NCBI RefSeq assembly: GCF_900111005.1
Contig: NZ_FOFV01000007.1
Coordinates: 124,001-188,000, forward strand
DNA: 64,000 bases
Reading direction: 5' to 3'
DNA from: Lentzea albida
GTDB lineage: Bacteria; Actinomycetota; Actinomycetes; Mycobacteriales; Pseudonocardiaceae
Position 1 is the first letter of the stretch, and every line of letters begins with the position of its first letter. Below, one piece after another: positions 44,779 to 53,851 of the stretch. The position numbers and the translations under genes were made by a program. Under the pieces are notes generated by a model. The model worked only from the letters and a program-made list of their open reading frames with translations. It did no database searches and had not been told where the DNA came from.

Positions 44779-46374
44779 TCAGCCGCGGTGCCACTTCTGG
44801 TTGGCGCCGCCGACGCAGTCCCACATGTGCAGGACGGCGTCGTTGTTCGGGTTCCACTCGGCGATGTCCACGCACTTGTTCGCCTGCGGGTTCACCAGGT
44901 CACCGGCACCGGACAGCACGAACTGCTGGGCCGGGTTGCCCGAGCAGGTCGCGATCTGCACGGCCGCGCCGTTGGCCGTCGAACCCCACGCCACGTCCAC
45001 GCACTTGTTGTTCTCGGTGCGCAGCGTGCCGTTGACCCACTCGAACCTCTGGTTCGTGCCCCCCGTGCAGTTCCACACGATCAGGCGCTGGCCGTCGGCG
45101 AAGTTCCAGTTCGGCACGTCGATGCACTTGCCGTGCCAGTCGCTGACGATGCTGCTGGAGCTGCCGGTCGGCGGAGGCGTCGAGCCACCGCTGAACGGGG
45201 TCAGGACGATCCCCGCCGAGCGCGGGTCTCCGTCGTGCACCAGGGACTCCTGGGCCTGCACGTCGTCGAACGCGAACCCGTACGCCTTGCCGTCCACCAT
45301 GTTCTGGTGCACCAGCCGGGAGTAGTGGTTGGTGATCGCGCCCTGGTAGAAGTCCGCCGGGCCACCGCCCGGCTGGGTGGTGATGCGGTCCAGCGTGGTG
45401 CGGTGCAGCGCGGCGCACAGGGTGCGGGCGATCGGGCCGACCACCTGGTCGTTGGGCGCCTGCAACGCGCCGTCGCAACCCCACACGTTGGCCGTGGACG
45501 GCTTCGCGAACGACGCCACCTGCTGACCGGCGGAGTTCGTGAAGTTCATCGTGTTGCCCGACGTGCGGCCGAAGTACTTCACGTCCGGACGGTCGCCGAA
45601 CGGCTGCACGGTCAAAGTCCTGCCCGTGTAGGAGTTCCACGCCTGCGTGATGTACGGGTCGAGGTAGTTGCGGTCGAAGTTGCCGACGTCCGCCGCCTTG
45701 CCCGGAGCGAGGACGCGCAGCACCGTGCCGTCCGAACGGGACATGATCGACCCGCCCCAACCGGCCTGGCCGCGGATGCCGTTGATCACCGCGTCACGGC
45801 CGCCGGACTTCAGCTCACCGGTCTTCTTCGTGACGCCACTGGCGCCCGTCACGGTGACCGCGTGCGGCACCGCGAACATGTCCACCTGGGAGCTGTTGAG
45901 CCACAGCCCGGCGTCGTTGTAGGTGAACTCGCTCCAGTCGAACAGGATGCCGCTGTTCGGGTCGCCACCAGCCCACGGCGCCGGCTGCACCAGGCCGTCC
46001 GGCGTCAGGAAGAACTTCAGCTTCTCCCCGAACGACATGTACACCCGGCCCGAGATGAACCGCGGCACGCGCAGGGTGGTCGTGCCGCCCTGGCCGGGAC
46101 CCGCGATCGACACGTCCGGCGCGGGCGTGGGCGGGTTGCCGCCCGGCGACCACGGCGTGAACGCCCCCGCCTGGTTGACGTACCCCAGACGCCCGTTGCG
46201 GATGTCCGTGCCCAGCACGTACAGGTGCACGGCCTCCGAACGGCCGCTGTTGTTGGTGACGTTGAGCGGCAGCAGGTCAGGACCGATCGCCTGTGCCGGG
46301 TTCATCGCGATAACCGCGGACGCGGTCGCCGCCACTGCGGCGAGCGCGCTCAACCACTTCGTTCGAGTGCGCAT
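44779..46374 (-). CDS. Secreted GH64 beta-1,3-glucanase with ricin-type lectin domain
   Basis: A 531-residue exported enzyme. A signal peptide (to about residue 29, AQA) is followed by a GH64 domain (about 33-385: LPLNVTNNSGRSEAVHLYVLG, FDWSEFTYND, QVDMFAVPHAVTV, FYQGAITNHYSRLVH, AYGFAFDDV). Then come a Gly/Ser/Pro/Thr linker and a ricin B/CBM13 trefoil (about 405-531) with three Q-x-W-type repeats (NQRFEW, AQQFVL, NQKWHR). GH64 enzymes release laminaripentaose from beta-1,3-glucan of fungal cell walls. A CebR-like operator lies 61 bp upstream of the ATG. Confidence 0.92.
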   Translation of the reverse strand: MRTRTKWLSALAAVAATASAVIAMNPAQAIGPDLLPLNVTNNSGRSEAVHLYVLGTDIRNGRLGYVNQAGAFTPWSPGGNPPTPAPDVSIAGPGQGGTTTLRVPRFISGRVYMSFGEKLKFFLTPDGLVQPAPWAGGDPNSGILFDWSEFTYNDAGLWLNSSQVDMFAVPHAVTVTGASGVTKKTGELKSGGRDAVINGIRGQAGWGGSIMSRSDGTVLRVLAPGKAADVGNFDRNYLDPYITQAWNSYTGRTLTVQPFGDRPDVKYFGRTSGNTMNFTNSAGQQVASFAKPSTANVWGCDGALQAPNDQVVGPIARTLCAALHRTTLDRITTQPGGGPADFYQGAITNHYSRLVHQNMVDGKAYGFAFDDVQAQESLVHDGDPRSAGIVLTPFSGGSTPPPTGSSSSIVSDWHGKCIDVPNWNFADGQRLIVWNCTGGTNQRFEWVNGTLRTENNKCVDVAWGSTANGAAVQIATCSGNPAQQFVLSGAGDLVNPQANKCVDIAEWNPNNDAVLHMWDCVGGANQKWHRG

Positions 46375-46434
46375 CTGGCTCCTTGTGCAGGGAATGCTCC
46401 ACCGTCCGGTCCGAGTAATGGTCCAGACCGGTTA

Positions 46435-46448
46435 TGAGAGCGCTTCCA
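46435..46448. promoter_or_regulatory. CebR-like operator TGAGAGCGCTTCCA
   Basis: This 14-mer is close to the Streptomyces CebR consensus TGGGAGCGCTCCCA (12 of 14). It lies in the promoter region of the GH64 glucanase gene. A LacI-family regulator responding to cello- or laminari-oligosaccharide probably controls the enzyme; that regulator is not encoded here (the window's LacI uses TATAGCGCTATA). Confidence 0.55.
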
Positions 46449-46532
46449 TGGTCAGTCGCCGATGCGATCGCTGTCAATACCGGGCGCGACGACGCCGCGC
46501 CCGAACGGGCAACCCGGTGGGGGTGCGGGACC

Positions 46533-47009
46533 TCAGTCGGTCAGCGCCGGGAGGAGCTTCGCCGTGATCTCCCCCAGGCGCGCGACGTCGTCCTCGGTCA
46601 GGTGGTCGAAGACGAGCCTGCGGACCTCGGCGAGGTGGCCGGGCGCGGCCTCGCGCAGGAACTCGTGGCCCTCGGCGGTGAGACCCGCGACCAGACCGCG
46701 CTTGTCCGTGGCGCAGGCGCGGCGCCGCACCCAGCCGCGTTCCTCCAATGCGGACACCGCGTGCGAGAGCCTCGTCGTCGTGGTGCCCGTCTTGCGGGCG
46801 AGCTGCGTCATGCGCATGCTGCCGTCGTCCTCGGCGCTGAGCATCGCGAGGATCCGGTAGTGGGCGTGCGTGAGGCCGGCGTCGTCGCGGAGCTGCCTGT
46901 CCAGCGCGGTGGGCAGCAACATCATGAACTGCGTGATGGTCAGCCAGGTGGACATCTCGGCGGCGGTCAGCCACCGCGGCTCCGCGGCGGCGGGTCGAAC
47001 GTCGGTCAC
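46533..47009 (-). CDS. MarR-family transcriptional regulator
   Basis: A 158-residue winged-helix regulator (about residues 30-115: AHYRILAMLSAEDDGSMRMTQLARKTGTTTTRLSHAVSALEERGWVRR). The GTG at 47009 follows GGGGAG. It is last of a ribA, nitroreductase, marR gene run on the minus strand (47 bp after the nitroreductase stop), which suggests that it regulates the group in response to a redox or aromatic compound. Confidence 0.88.
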   Translation of the reverse strand: MTDVRPAAAEPRWLTAAEMSTWLTITQFMMLLPTALDRQLRDDAGLTHAHYRILAMLSAEDDGSMRMTQLARKTGTTTTRLSHAVSALEERGWVRRRACATDKRGLVAGLTAEGHEFLREAAPGHLAEVRRLVFDHLTEDDVARLGEITAKLLPALTD

Positions 47010-47056
47010 GGCGCCATTCTCCCCTCCCGCGGGCCGGACGGACAGCGGAAGCGCGC

Positions 47057-47644
47057 TCACGCCTGGACGGTGAGCAGCAGGGCGTCGAGCGGCAGGCGCA
47101 CCCGCGCCGCGGTTTCGCGCTCGGCGAGGCTTTCGGCGAGACGCGTCGGTTCGTCGCGCAGGCCGACGGCGACGACCACGAGTGGCGTCACGTCGCCCGG
47201 GAGCACGGACGTGAGCCCGTCGCGGTCGAACCCGCCCATCTGGTGCACCGCAAGGCCTTCCGCCTGCGCCTGCACGGACAGGTGGGCCACGGCCTGGCCC
47301 GCGTCGTAGACGGCCCACGGCTGTGCGGCACCGTCGGTGCCCGTCGTCCTGGCCGCGACGACGACCAGTGCGGACGCGTCACGCGCCCAGACCTGGTTGC
47401 CGCCGGCCAGGGTGCCGAGCACCGCACCGTGCTCCGCGGTGCCGCGGCGGGCCACGGCGAACCGCCACGGCTGCGTGTTCGAGGCGCTCGGCGCCCACCG
47501 GGCCGCCTCCAGCAACGCCGTCAGCTGGTCGTCGCCGAGCTCGTGGGCGGGGTCGAACGCGCGGGAGCTCCACCGCGCCGACAGCAACGGGTGCACCGGC
47601 ACGTCGGTGGCGGCGTTCTTCTTCTCTGCGGAGTCGAGCAGCAT
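47057..47644 (-). CDS. Nitroreductase-family flavoprotein
   Basis: A 195-residue FMN-dependent nitroreductase of the compact type. It has the flavin-binding block SARWSSRAFDP and the ARWAPSASNTQPWRFAVARR signature, followed by DAGQAVAHLSVQAQAEGLAVHQMGGF. Such proteins reduce nitroaromatics, quinones or other acceptors as homodimers. An AGAGGA ribosome site precedes the ATG, 17 bp behind ribA. Having ribA beside it would supply the flavin it uses. Confidence 0.9.
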   Translation of the reverse strand: MLLDSAEKKNAATDVPVHPLLSARWSSRAFDPAHELGDDQLTALLEAARWAPSASNTQPWRFAVARRGTAEHGAVLGTLAGGNQVWARDASALVVVAARTTGTDGAAQPWAVYDAGQAVAHLSVQAQAEGLAVHQMGGFDRDGLTSVLPGDVTPLVVVAVGLRDEPTRLAESLAERETAARVRLPLDALLLTVQA

Positions 47645-47661
47645 TTCGGTCCTCTGTGGAG

Positions 47662-48297
47662 TCACGCCGGGAGGGCGAGGGTGTGGTGGGTGTGCGAGAC
47701 CTTCGCGGACAGGTAGGCGGCGTTCGCCTCGGTGAGGTGCACCCCGGTCGGAACGCGGCCGACGACCTGGATGCCGAGCGCGTCGAGCTGCAGCGCCTTG
47801 TCGGGGTTGTTGCTGAGCAGGCGGATCCGGTCCGCTCCCAGCGCCCGCAGCATCTGCGCGGCGGCCGAGTAGTCGCGCTCGTCCTCCCCGCGGCCGAGCG
47901 CGAGATTCGCCTCGTAGGTGTCGAGGCCCGCGTCCTGCAGGGCGTAGGCGTCGAGCTTGGCGTACAGCCCGATGCCCCGGCCCTCCTGGCGCAGGTACAG
48001 CAGGAAGCCGCCCTCGGCGGCGATGCGCTCGACCGCCTCGCGGAGCTGCGGCCCGCAGTCGCAGCGCTCGGAGCCGAACACGTCGCCGGTGAGGCACTCG
48101 CTGTGCGGGCGCACGAGCGGCGCACCGTCGCCGGCGAGCGCGGCCCGCCACTCCCCCAGCGCGAGCGCGAGGTGCTCGCGGCCGTCCGCGAGCCCGGTGA
48201 AGGTGAAGACCTCCGCCGTGGTGGCGTACCCGTCCGGGAACCGCAGGGGCACCGTCACCCGCGTGCGGACCTCCGCCGGCCTGATCGCCGTGTCCAT
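47662..48297 (-). CDS. ribA: GTP cyclohydrolase II
   Basis: A 211-residue GTP cyclohydrolase II, the first enzyme of riboflavin synthesis. Zinc-binding cysteines are in ECLTGDVFGSERCDCGPQL, and the catalytic segment LRQEGRGIGLYAKLDAY is intact. It stands alone, without the DHBP synthase (RibB) fusion common in actinomycete ribBA, and outside a rib operon. It is therefore probably an accessory copy that tops up flavin for the nitroreductase. The ATG at 48297 follows GGAGG. No FMN riboswitch is seen upstream, but a long inverted repeat is. Confidence 0.93.
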   Translation of the reverse strand: MDTAIRPAEVRTRVTVPLRFPDGYATTAEVFTFTGLADGREHLALALGEWRAALAGDGAPLVRPHSECLTGDVFGSERCDCGPQLREAVERIAAEGGFLLYLRQEGRGIGLYAKLDAYALQDAGLDTYEANLALGRGEDERDYSAAAQMLRALGADRIRLLSNNPDKALQLDALGIQVVGRVPTGVHLTEANAAYLSAKVSHTHHTLALPA

Positions 48298-48309
48298 CCC
48301 AGGCCTCCA

Positions 48310-48365
48310 GCTTGTTGAGATTTCACATATCACTGTCCACCTTTCATATTGAAACTTCAACAAGC
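48310..48365. promoter_or_regulatory. Long inverted repeat between ribA and the kinase gene
   Basis: GCTTGTTGAGATTTCA (from 48310) is answered by TGAAACTTCAACAAGC (to 48365), 14 of 16 matching, spanning 56 bp over the AT-richest part of the gap. Two GTTGAnnTTTCA elements face each other. It may be an operator for the ribA-nitroreductase-marR run, probably for its MarR protein. Confidence 0.55.
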
Positions 48366-48473
48366 CTGGCCGTGCGCTGCGTCACTCAAGATCACTTCAA
48401 CTGGTTGTGCAGCCGGAGCCGAACGTGGGCACTCTGGACGGGGACACGGCGAGGTGCGAGGAGAGGACGGTCG

Positions 48474-51400
48474 GTGGGACGCTCTGACGACAGCGGGTCC
48501 AGAGAGGACCGTCCCGGGCTCACCGACGTGTTCGCCGAGGGCGGGGAGATCGGGCCCGACCTGGCCGCCGTGGACTGGGCGGCCACCCCGCTCGGACCGC
48601 CGGACGGCTGGCCGCAGAGCCTGCAGACCGCCGTGAGCATCCTGCTGTCGTCCCGCTTCTCCATGTGGATGGCGTGGGGACCGGAGCTGACCTTCTTCTG
48701 CAACGACGCCTATCGGCTCAACACGCTCGCCCGCAAGTACCCCTGGGCGCTCGGCCGGCCCGCCGAACAGGTGTGGGCGGAGATCTGGGACGACATCGGG
48801 CCGAGGGTCGACACCGTGCTCACCACCGGACGGGCGACCTGGGACGAGGCCCTGCTGCTGTTCGTCGAACGCTCCGGTTACAGCGAGGAGAGCTACCACA
48901 CGTTCTCCTACAGCCCGCTGCGCGACGAGAGCGGCGCGGTGGCGGGGATGTTGTGCGTGGTCAGCGAGGAGACCGAACGCGTCATCGGCGAACGGCGGAT
49001 GGCGACGTTGCGCGACCTCGGCTCCGACCCCAGCGTGGCGCGCGAGGAGCAGGAGGTCCTGTCCTACGCCTGCGCCCAGCTCGACGGCAACCAGCGGGAC
49101 CTCCCGTTCACCCTCACCTACCTCTTCGACGACGGGCACGCGCGCCTGGCCTGCGCCACCGGGACCATGGCGGAGCACCCCGCTGCTCCCCCGCTCATCC
49201 CGCTCGCGGACGAGTCGCTGTGGCCGGTCGCGGCGGCGCGGCGGGGCGAGTCCTCCGTGGTCGACCTGGAGGGGATCACCGGACTGCCGGGCGGGGCCTG
49301 GGAACGGCCGCCCACCAGCGCTCTCGTGGTGCCGTTGCAGCGGCCGGGCGGCGTGCCGCACGGCTTCCTGGTGGCGGGCCTGAACCGGCACCGCCCGCTC
49401 GACGACGGCTACCGCGGTTTCGTCGAACTGGTCGCGGGCCACCTCGCCGCCGGCGTGGCGGGGGCGCGGGACTTCCGCGCCCAGCAACGACGTGCGGAGG
49501 AGCTCGCCGAGCTCGACCGCGCCAAGACCGCGTTCTTCTCCAACATCAGCCACGAGTTCCGGACCCCGCTGACGCTCATCATGGGCCCGGTGCAGGACCT
49601 GCGGGACCGGCTCTCCCAGGGCGACCCGCAGGCGGGCCAGGAGCTCGAGGTCATCCACCGCAACGGGTTGCGGCTCGGCAAGCTCGTCAACACGCTGCTC
49701 GACTTCTCCCGGCTCGAGGCGGGCCGCATGCAGGCGGTGTTCCAACCCGTCGACCTCGCCGCGGCCACCGCCGAGCTCGCCAGCGTGTTCCGCTCGGCCG
49801 TCGAGAGGGCGGGACTGGACTTCGAGATCGACTGCCCGCCCCTGCCCCGGCCGGTGCACGTCGACCTCGGCCTGTGGGAGAAGGTCGTGCTCAACCTGCT
49901 GAGCAACGCCCTCAAGTTCACGATCGACGGTTCGGTGCGCGTGTCCGTCCGGGAGGCGGGCGGCAAGGCGGTCGTGACGGTCGCCGACACCGGGGTCGGG
50001 GTGGCGCCCAACGAGATCAGCCGGCTGTTCGAGCGCTTCCACCGCATCGAGCACACCTGGTCGCGGTCGCAGGAGGGCAGCGGCATCGGGCTCGCGCTCG
50101 TGCAGGAGCTCGTGCACCTGCACGGCGGCACCATCCGCGCCGACAGCACCGTGGACGAGGGCACCACCTTCACCGTCGAGCTGCCGTTCGGCACCGAGCA
50201 CCTGCCCGCCGGGACGCTGTCGCAGGAGACCGGCCTCACGGCGGTGTCCGACATCTCCACGCCGTACGTGCAGGAGGCACTGCGCTGGCTGCCGGACGCG
50301 AGTGCCGCCGCCGAGGACCTGCTGCCGGGCACCGCCGCGGCCACCGCGCCGGAGGTCCCGGCCACGGTGCTGGTGGCCGACGACAACGCGGACATGAGGG
50401 AGTACCTGACCCGGTTGCTGCTCAGGGCGGGGTACGACGTGCGCGCCGTCAACGACGGCGTGGCCGCGCTGGAGTCGGCTCGTGCCCACCCGCCGGACCT
50501 CGTCGTCAGCGACGTGATGATGCCGCGGATGGACGGCCTGTCGCTGGTCACCGCCCTGCGTGCCGACCAGCGCACGATGGCGGTCCCGGTGCTGCTGCTG
50601 TCCGCCCGCGCGGGGCAGGAGGCCTCGGGCGAAGGCCTGCGGGCGGGCGCGGACGACTACCTCGTCAAGCCGTTCGCGGCGGCCGACCTGCTCGCGAGGG
50701 TGCGGGCGAACGTCGACCTGGCCCGGTTGCGCGGACGGCACGCCCGCTGGCGCGACGCGTTGATCGACTCGCTGCAGGAGGCGTTCTTCGTCTGCGACGA
50801 GGACGGCGCCGTCGTGGAGGTCAACGCGGCGTTCACCGAGATCCTCGGCTACGGGCCGGAGGGCCTGCCGTACGCCGTGCCGCACCCGTGGTGGCCCGAC
50901 GAGCGCACGGACGCGGAGGCGCGCAGGCAGTTCGCGGAGGCGCTCGAGGCGAAGGCGGGCCGCGACCAGCGCGGGCGGACCCTGCCCGTCACCCACCGCG
51001 ACGGCAGGCGGGTGTGGATCAGCGCCCTCATGAACCCCGCCCGCGACCCCGACACCGGCCGGACGGTGACCGTCGGCACGTTCCGCGACGCCACCGCGGA
51101 ACACCACGTCCGCAGGCGAGAGACCGCGCTGGCCGAGATGAGCATGCGGCTGTCCCGCGCGACCAGCGCCGCCGACGCGCTGACCGGTGCGCTGGAGCAG
51201 CTCCAGGCCCTGTGGCGGATCGAGCAGGTCCTGGCCGTCGTCTTCGGCAGGGACTCGGCTCCCCGCGTCAGCGGCGCCGATCTCGGCTGGGCCGACCTGC
51301 CCGGGCCACAACGCGACATCCTCGCCGCGCTGACCGAGCACTCGGCGCTGATGCCGGTGTTCACCGGGGACGGCAGCATCGCCGTCACCGTCGAGCACCC

Positions 51401-52679
51401 GGACGGGCCGATGGTGCTCCTGCTGCGCCTGGACCCCGGCCACCAGTTCACGGAGCAGGACGAACTGCTGCTCTCGCTGCTCGCGGGTCACCTCACGCAG
51501 GGCCTGGCCCGCGCCCGCCAGATCGACCAGCAACGGGAGACGGCGCTCGCGTTGCAGCGCGCGATCCTCGGCCCGTCGCACCTGCCCGGCGGATTCGCCG
51601 TGCGCTACGAACCGGCCGCACGCCCGTTGGAGGTCGGCGGCGACTGGTACGACACCTTCGCCCTGCCGGACGGGCGGATCGGCATCGTCGTCGGGGACTG
51701 CGTGGGTCGCGGGCTCTCCGCCGCCGCGGTGATGGGCCAGCTGCGCAGCGCGTGCCGGGCCCTGCTCCTGCAGGAGATCGGACCGGCCCGCGCGCTGATG
51801 GCCCTCGACCAGTTCGCGGCTGGTGTGCCCGGTGCCCTGTGCACCACGGTGTTCTGCGGCGTCCTCGACCCCGACACCGGACACCTCGTCTACTCGAGCG
51901 CCGGGCACCCGCCCGCGATCCTCGCGCTGGTGGACGGCACCACCGAACTGCTCGAAGGCGGACGCTCCATCCCACTGGCGGTGAAGCTCGACGTGTTGCG
52001 CACGGAGGCGGAGTGCGTGCTGCCGCCCCGGTCCACGTTGCTCACCTACACCGACGGGCTCGTCGAACGCCGCAGCAGCTCGCTGAACGAGGGCATCGAC
52101 AAGGCCGCGCACGCCGTCCAGGAGGGCCGCGTGAACGGCCTGGAGGACCTGGCCGGCCAGATCATGGCGGCCCTCGCCCCGTCAGGTGGCTACGACGACG
52201 ACGTCGCCCTGCTGCTGTACCGGCACCCCGCGCCGCTGGAGGTCACGTTCCCGGCGGAACCCGGCGAGCTGCAGAGCGCCCGCGGCAAGCTGCGGACGTG
52301 GCTGCGCCAGTGCGGCTTCTCCACCGGCCACGCCCAGCGCGTCCTCGTCGCCGTCGGCGAGGCGTCCGCGAACGCCATCGAGCACGCGTACCGGGACGCG
52401 GCGCGTCAGGCCGTCCAGCTGCGCCTGGAGACCGTCGGCGACAGCGACCTGCACGTGACCGTGGTGGACACCGGCACGTGGAAGACGCCGAACTCCCCGC
52501 CGGACGCGAGTCGCGGCCGCGGTACGACGATCATGCACACCATGATGGACGAAGTCGCCATCCTCCCCGACCCGACCGGCACCACCGTGACGATGCAGGT
52601 GAAGATTCCCCATGACGCCACTGACCCTGACCACCACCACCGACCCGCAGGGCAGGCCCGTCCTCAAGGTGGCGGGTGA
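48474..52679 (+). CDS. Hybrid histidine kinase / SpoIIE phosphatase / RsbW-like fusion
   Basis: A 1401-residue cytoplasmic signalling protein. In order it has a PAS-like N-terminus (about 30-150), GAF (about 170-330), HisKA with H360 in SHEFRTP, HATPase (about 470-580; NLLSNALKF, GIGLAL), a receiver (about 625-745; D680 in DVMMPRMDG), PAS (about 755-875), GAF (about 885-1010), an SpoIIE/PP2C phosphatase (GGDWYD at about 1055), and a final RsbW-type HATPase (GEASANAIEHAYR). So a sensor phosphorelay, an RsbU-type phosphatase and an anti-sigma kinase are in one chain. GTG at 48474 with GAGGAGAGG. The C-terminal 22 residues overlap the STAS gene in another frame. Confidence 0.92.
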   Translation: MGRSDDSGSREDRPGLTDVFAEGGEIGPDLAAVDWAATPLGPPDGWPQSLQTAVSILLSSRFSMWMAWGPELTFFCNDAYRLNTLARKYPWALGRPAEQVWAEIWDDIGPRVDTVLTTGRATWDEALLLFVERSGYSEESYHTFSYSPLRDESGAVAGMLCVVSEETERVIGERRMATLRDLGSDPSVAREEQEVLSYACAQLDGNQRDLPFTLTYLFDDGHARLACATGTMAEHPAAPPLIPLADESLWPVAAARRGESSVVDLEGITGLPGGAWERPPTSALVVPLQRPGGVPHGFLVAGLNRHRPLDDGYRGFVELVAGHLAAGVAGARDFRAQQRRAEELAELDRAKTAFFSNISHEFRTPLTLIMGPVQDLRDRLSQGDPQAGQELEVIHRNGLRLGKLVNTLLDFSRLEAGRMQAVFQPVDLAAATAELASVFRSAVERAGLDFEIDCPPLPRPVHVDLGLWEKVVLNLLSNALKFTIDGSVRVSVREAGGKAVVTVADTGVGVAPNEISRLFERFHRIEHTWSRSQEGSGIGLALVQELVHLHGGTIRADSTVDEGTTFTVELPFGTEHLPAGTLSQETGLTAVSDISTPYVQEALRWLPDASAAAEDLLPGTAAATAPEVPATVLVADDNADMREYLTRLLLRAGYDVRAVNDGVAALESARAHPPDLVVSDVMMPRMDGLSLVTALRADQRTMAVPVLLLSARAGQEASGEGLRAGADDYLVKPFAAADLLARVRANVDLARLRGRHARWRDALIDSLQEAFFVCDEDGAVVEVNAAFTEILGYGPEGLPYAVPHPWWPDERTDAEARRQFAEALEAKAGRDQRGRTLPVTHRDGRRVWISALMNPARDPDTGRTVTVGTFRDATAEHHVRRRETALAEMSMRLSRATSAADALTGALEQLQALWRIEQVLAVVFGRDSAPRVSGADLGWADLPGPQRDILAALTEHSALMPVFTGDGSIAVTVEHPDGPMVLLLRLDPGHQFTEQDELLLSLLAGHLTQGLARARQIDQQRETALALQRAILGPSHLPGGFAVRYEPAARPLEVGGDWYDTFALPDGRIGIVVGDCVGRGLSAAAVMGQLRSACRALLLQEIGPARALMALDQFAAGVPGALCTTVFCGVLDPDTGHLVYSSAGHPPAILALVDGTTELLEGGRSIPLAVKLDVLRTEAECVLPPRSTLLTYTDGLVERRSSSLNEGIDKAAHAVQEGRVNGLEDLAGQIMAALAPSGGYDDDVALLLYRHPAPLEVTFPAEPGELQSARGKLRTWLRQCGFSTGHAQRVLVAVGEASANAIEHAYRDAARQAVQLRLETVGDSDLHVTVVDTGTWKTPNSPPDASRGRGTTIMHTMMDEVAILPDPTGTTVTMQVKIPHDATDPDHHHRPAGQARPQGGG

Positions 52680-52902
52680 GATCGACCTGAGCAACACCGA
52701 GTCCTTCGAGAAGGCCCTCGCGGGCACGAAGGGACCTGTCGTCATCGACCTCACCGAGGTGCACTACATCGACAGCGCCGGCATGAGCGTGCTGTTCGCG
52801 CACGCCGAGCGCGTCGAGGTGGTCGCGACGTCGCTGCTCACGCCGTTGCTGGAGATGTCAGGGCTCACGTCCATGGCCACCGTTCGCGGTGTGGACCGCT
52901 AG
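52612..52902 (+). CDS. STAS-domain anti-sigma factor antagonist
   Basis: A 96-residue single STAS domain (VLKVAGEIDLSNTESFEKAL, VVIDLTEVHYIDSAGMSVLF). Ser55 in the D-S-A-G signature is the site phosphorylated by RsbW/SpoIIAB-type kinases and cleared by SpoIIE-type phosphatases. Both activities are encoded in the preceding gene, which it overlaps by 68 bp. The ATG follows AGATTCCCC rather than a strong ribosome site, which fits translational coupling. The 3' end overlaps the convergent hydrolase gene by 45 bp. The sigma factor controlled is not obvious in the neighbourhood. Confidence 0.9.
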   Translation: MTPLTLTTTTDPQGRPVLKVAGEIDLSNTESFEKALAGTKGPVVIDLTEVHYIDSAGMSVLFAHAERVEVVATSLLTPLLEMSGLTSMATVRGVDR

Positions 52903-53796
52903 GTCGCCGAGTGCCGCCGCCGTGAGTTCGACGATCTTCTCCTGGGCGTCGTCGCGGGAGGCGGACGGCACACCGTCCCCCGGCTGGTCGCCGTAGTCGC
53001 CGAAGAACGCGTGCACGGCCCCCGGCACCAGCTCGAACCGCGTGTCCGCCGGCAGCAGGCCCTTCGAGTCCTCGACGTCCTGCCGGGTCGTGAAGCCGTC
53101 CCGTTCGCCGCGGATCGACCACGCGCGGAGCCCGCCGCGGCCGGACAGGTCGTCGACCGGGTAGGACGCCCACAGCACCAGGCCCCGAACGGCCGGGTCA
53201 GCCGCGACGTCCCGTGCCGCCGCGACCCCGCCGAGGGAGTGCCCGCCGACCGCCCACACCGGCACCTCGGGGTGCTCGGCGCGCAGTGGTGCCGTGTCCC
53301 CGCTCAGCAGCGCGATGTTCAGCGGTTCCTTCACCACGACGACGAGGAACCCTTGCGCGGCAACGCGTCGCAGCAGCGGGAGGTACGCGCGGTAGTCGAC
53401 CCTGGCGCCGGGGTGGAAGACGAGTCCCGCGCGCACCGGGCCGTCCGGCCTGAGCACCGTCGCGTCGTCACCGTCCTGAGTGGACGCGAACGGCTGGAGG
53501 TACAGCAGCGGGGCGACGAGGACGACGGTGAGTGCCAGGGCCGGCCACGGCGGGACCCGTCGCCAGACGGCCGCGGCCGTGCCGATGACGGCGACCGCGG
53601 CCAGCAGGAGCAGGTGGGCCGGGTGACCGGCGGTGAGCGGTCCCCAGGCGGTGGCGAGGAGGACCAGCGGGACGCCGACGCTGGCGACGGCGGCCAGACG
53701 ACGGGTCCAGGTGGCGACAGGCGACCGGCTGGGCGAGGTGCCGGAGGACTGCCGGCGAGGCGAACGGCCGAGTGGCCACCGACGTGACCGGTTCAC
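52858..53796 (-). CDS. Membrane-anchored alpha/beta hydrolase
   Basis: An alpha/beta hydrolase of about 312 residues. About three N-terminal membrane helices (to about residue 95) are followed by the hydrolase fold with the nucleophile Ser in GGHSLGGVAAARD, an Asp region at IRGERDGFT, and His in PGAVHAFFGDYG. It resembles the alpha/beta hydrolase family annotated DUF3530/dienelactone-like in actinomycetes. The start is uncertain: GTG 53796 or GTG 53844. A perfect TCAGCATGCTGA palindrome lies at 53852-53863 just upstream of the longer form. Confidence 0.8.
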   Translation of the reverse strand: MNRSRRWPLGRSPRRQSSGTSPSRSPVATWTRRLAAVASVGVPLVLLATAWGPLTAGHPAHLLLLAAVAVIGTAAAVWRRVPPWPALALTVVLVAPLLYLQPFASTQDGDDATVLRPDGPVRAGLVFHPGARVDYRAYLPLLRRVAAQGFLVVVVKEPLNIALLSGDTAPLRAEHPEVPVWAVGGHSLGGVAAARDVAADPAVRGLVLWASYPVDDLSGRGGLRAWSIRGERDGFTTRQDVEDSKGLLPADTRFELVPGAVHAFFGDYGDQPGDGVPSASRDDAQEKIVELTAAALGDLAVHTANGGHGREP

Positions 53797-53851
53797 GACC
53801 CCACCGGGAGCTTCCGCACGCACCGCACGACCCGGCCGATCCACAAAACGT

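Noticed and set aside
48298-48473. FMN riboswitch upstream of ribA
   Set aside because: The region has a long inverted repeat but none of the conserved FMN-riboswitch segments I could recognise.
48357-52112. 1251-codon minus-strand frame opposite the kinase gene
   Set aside because: Arg/Val/Gly-rich antisense of a multidomain protein with clear motifs on the plus strand.
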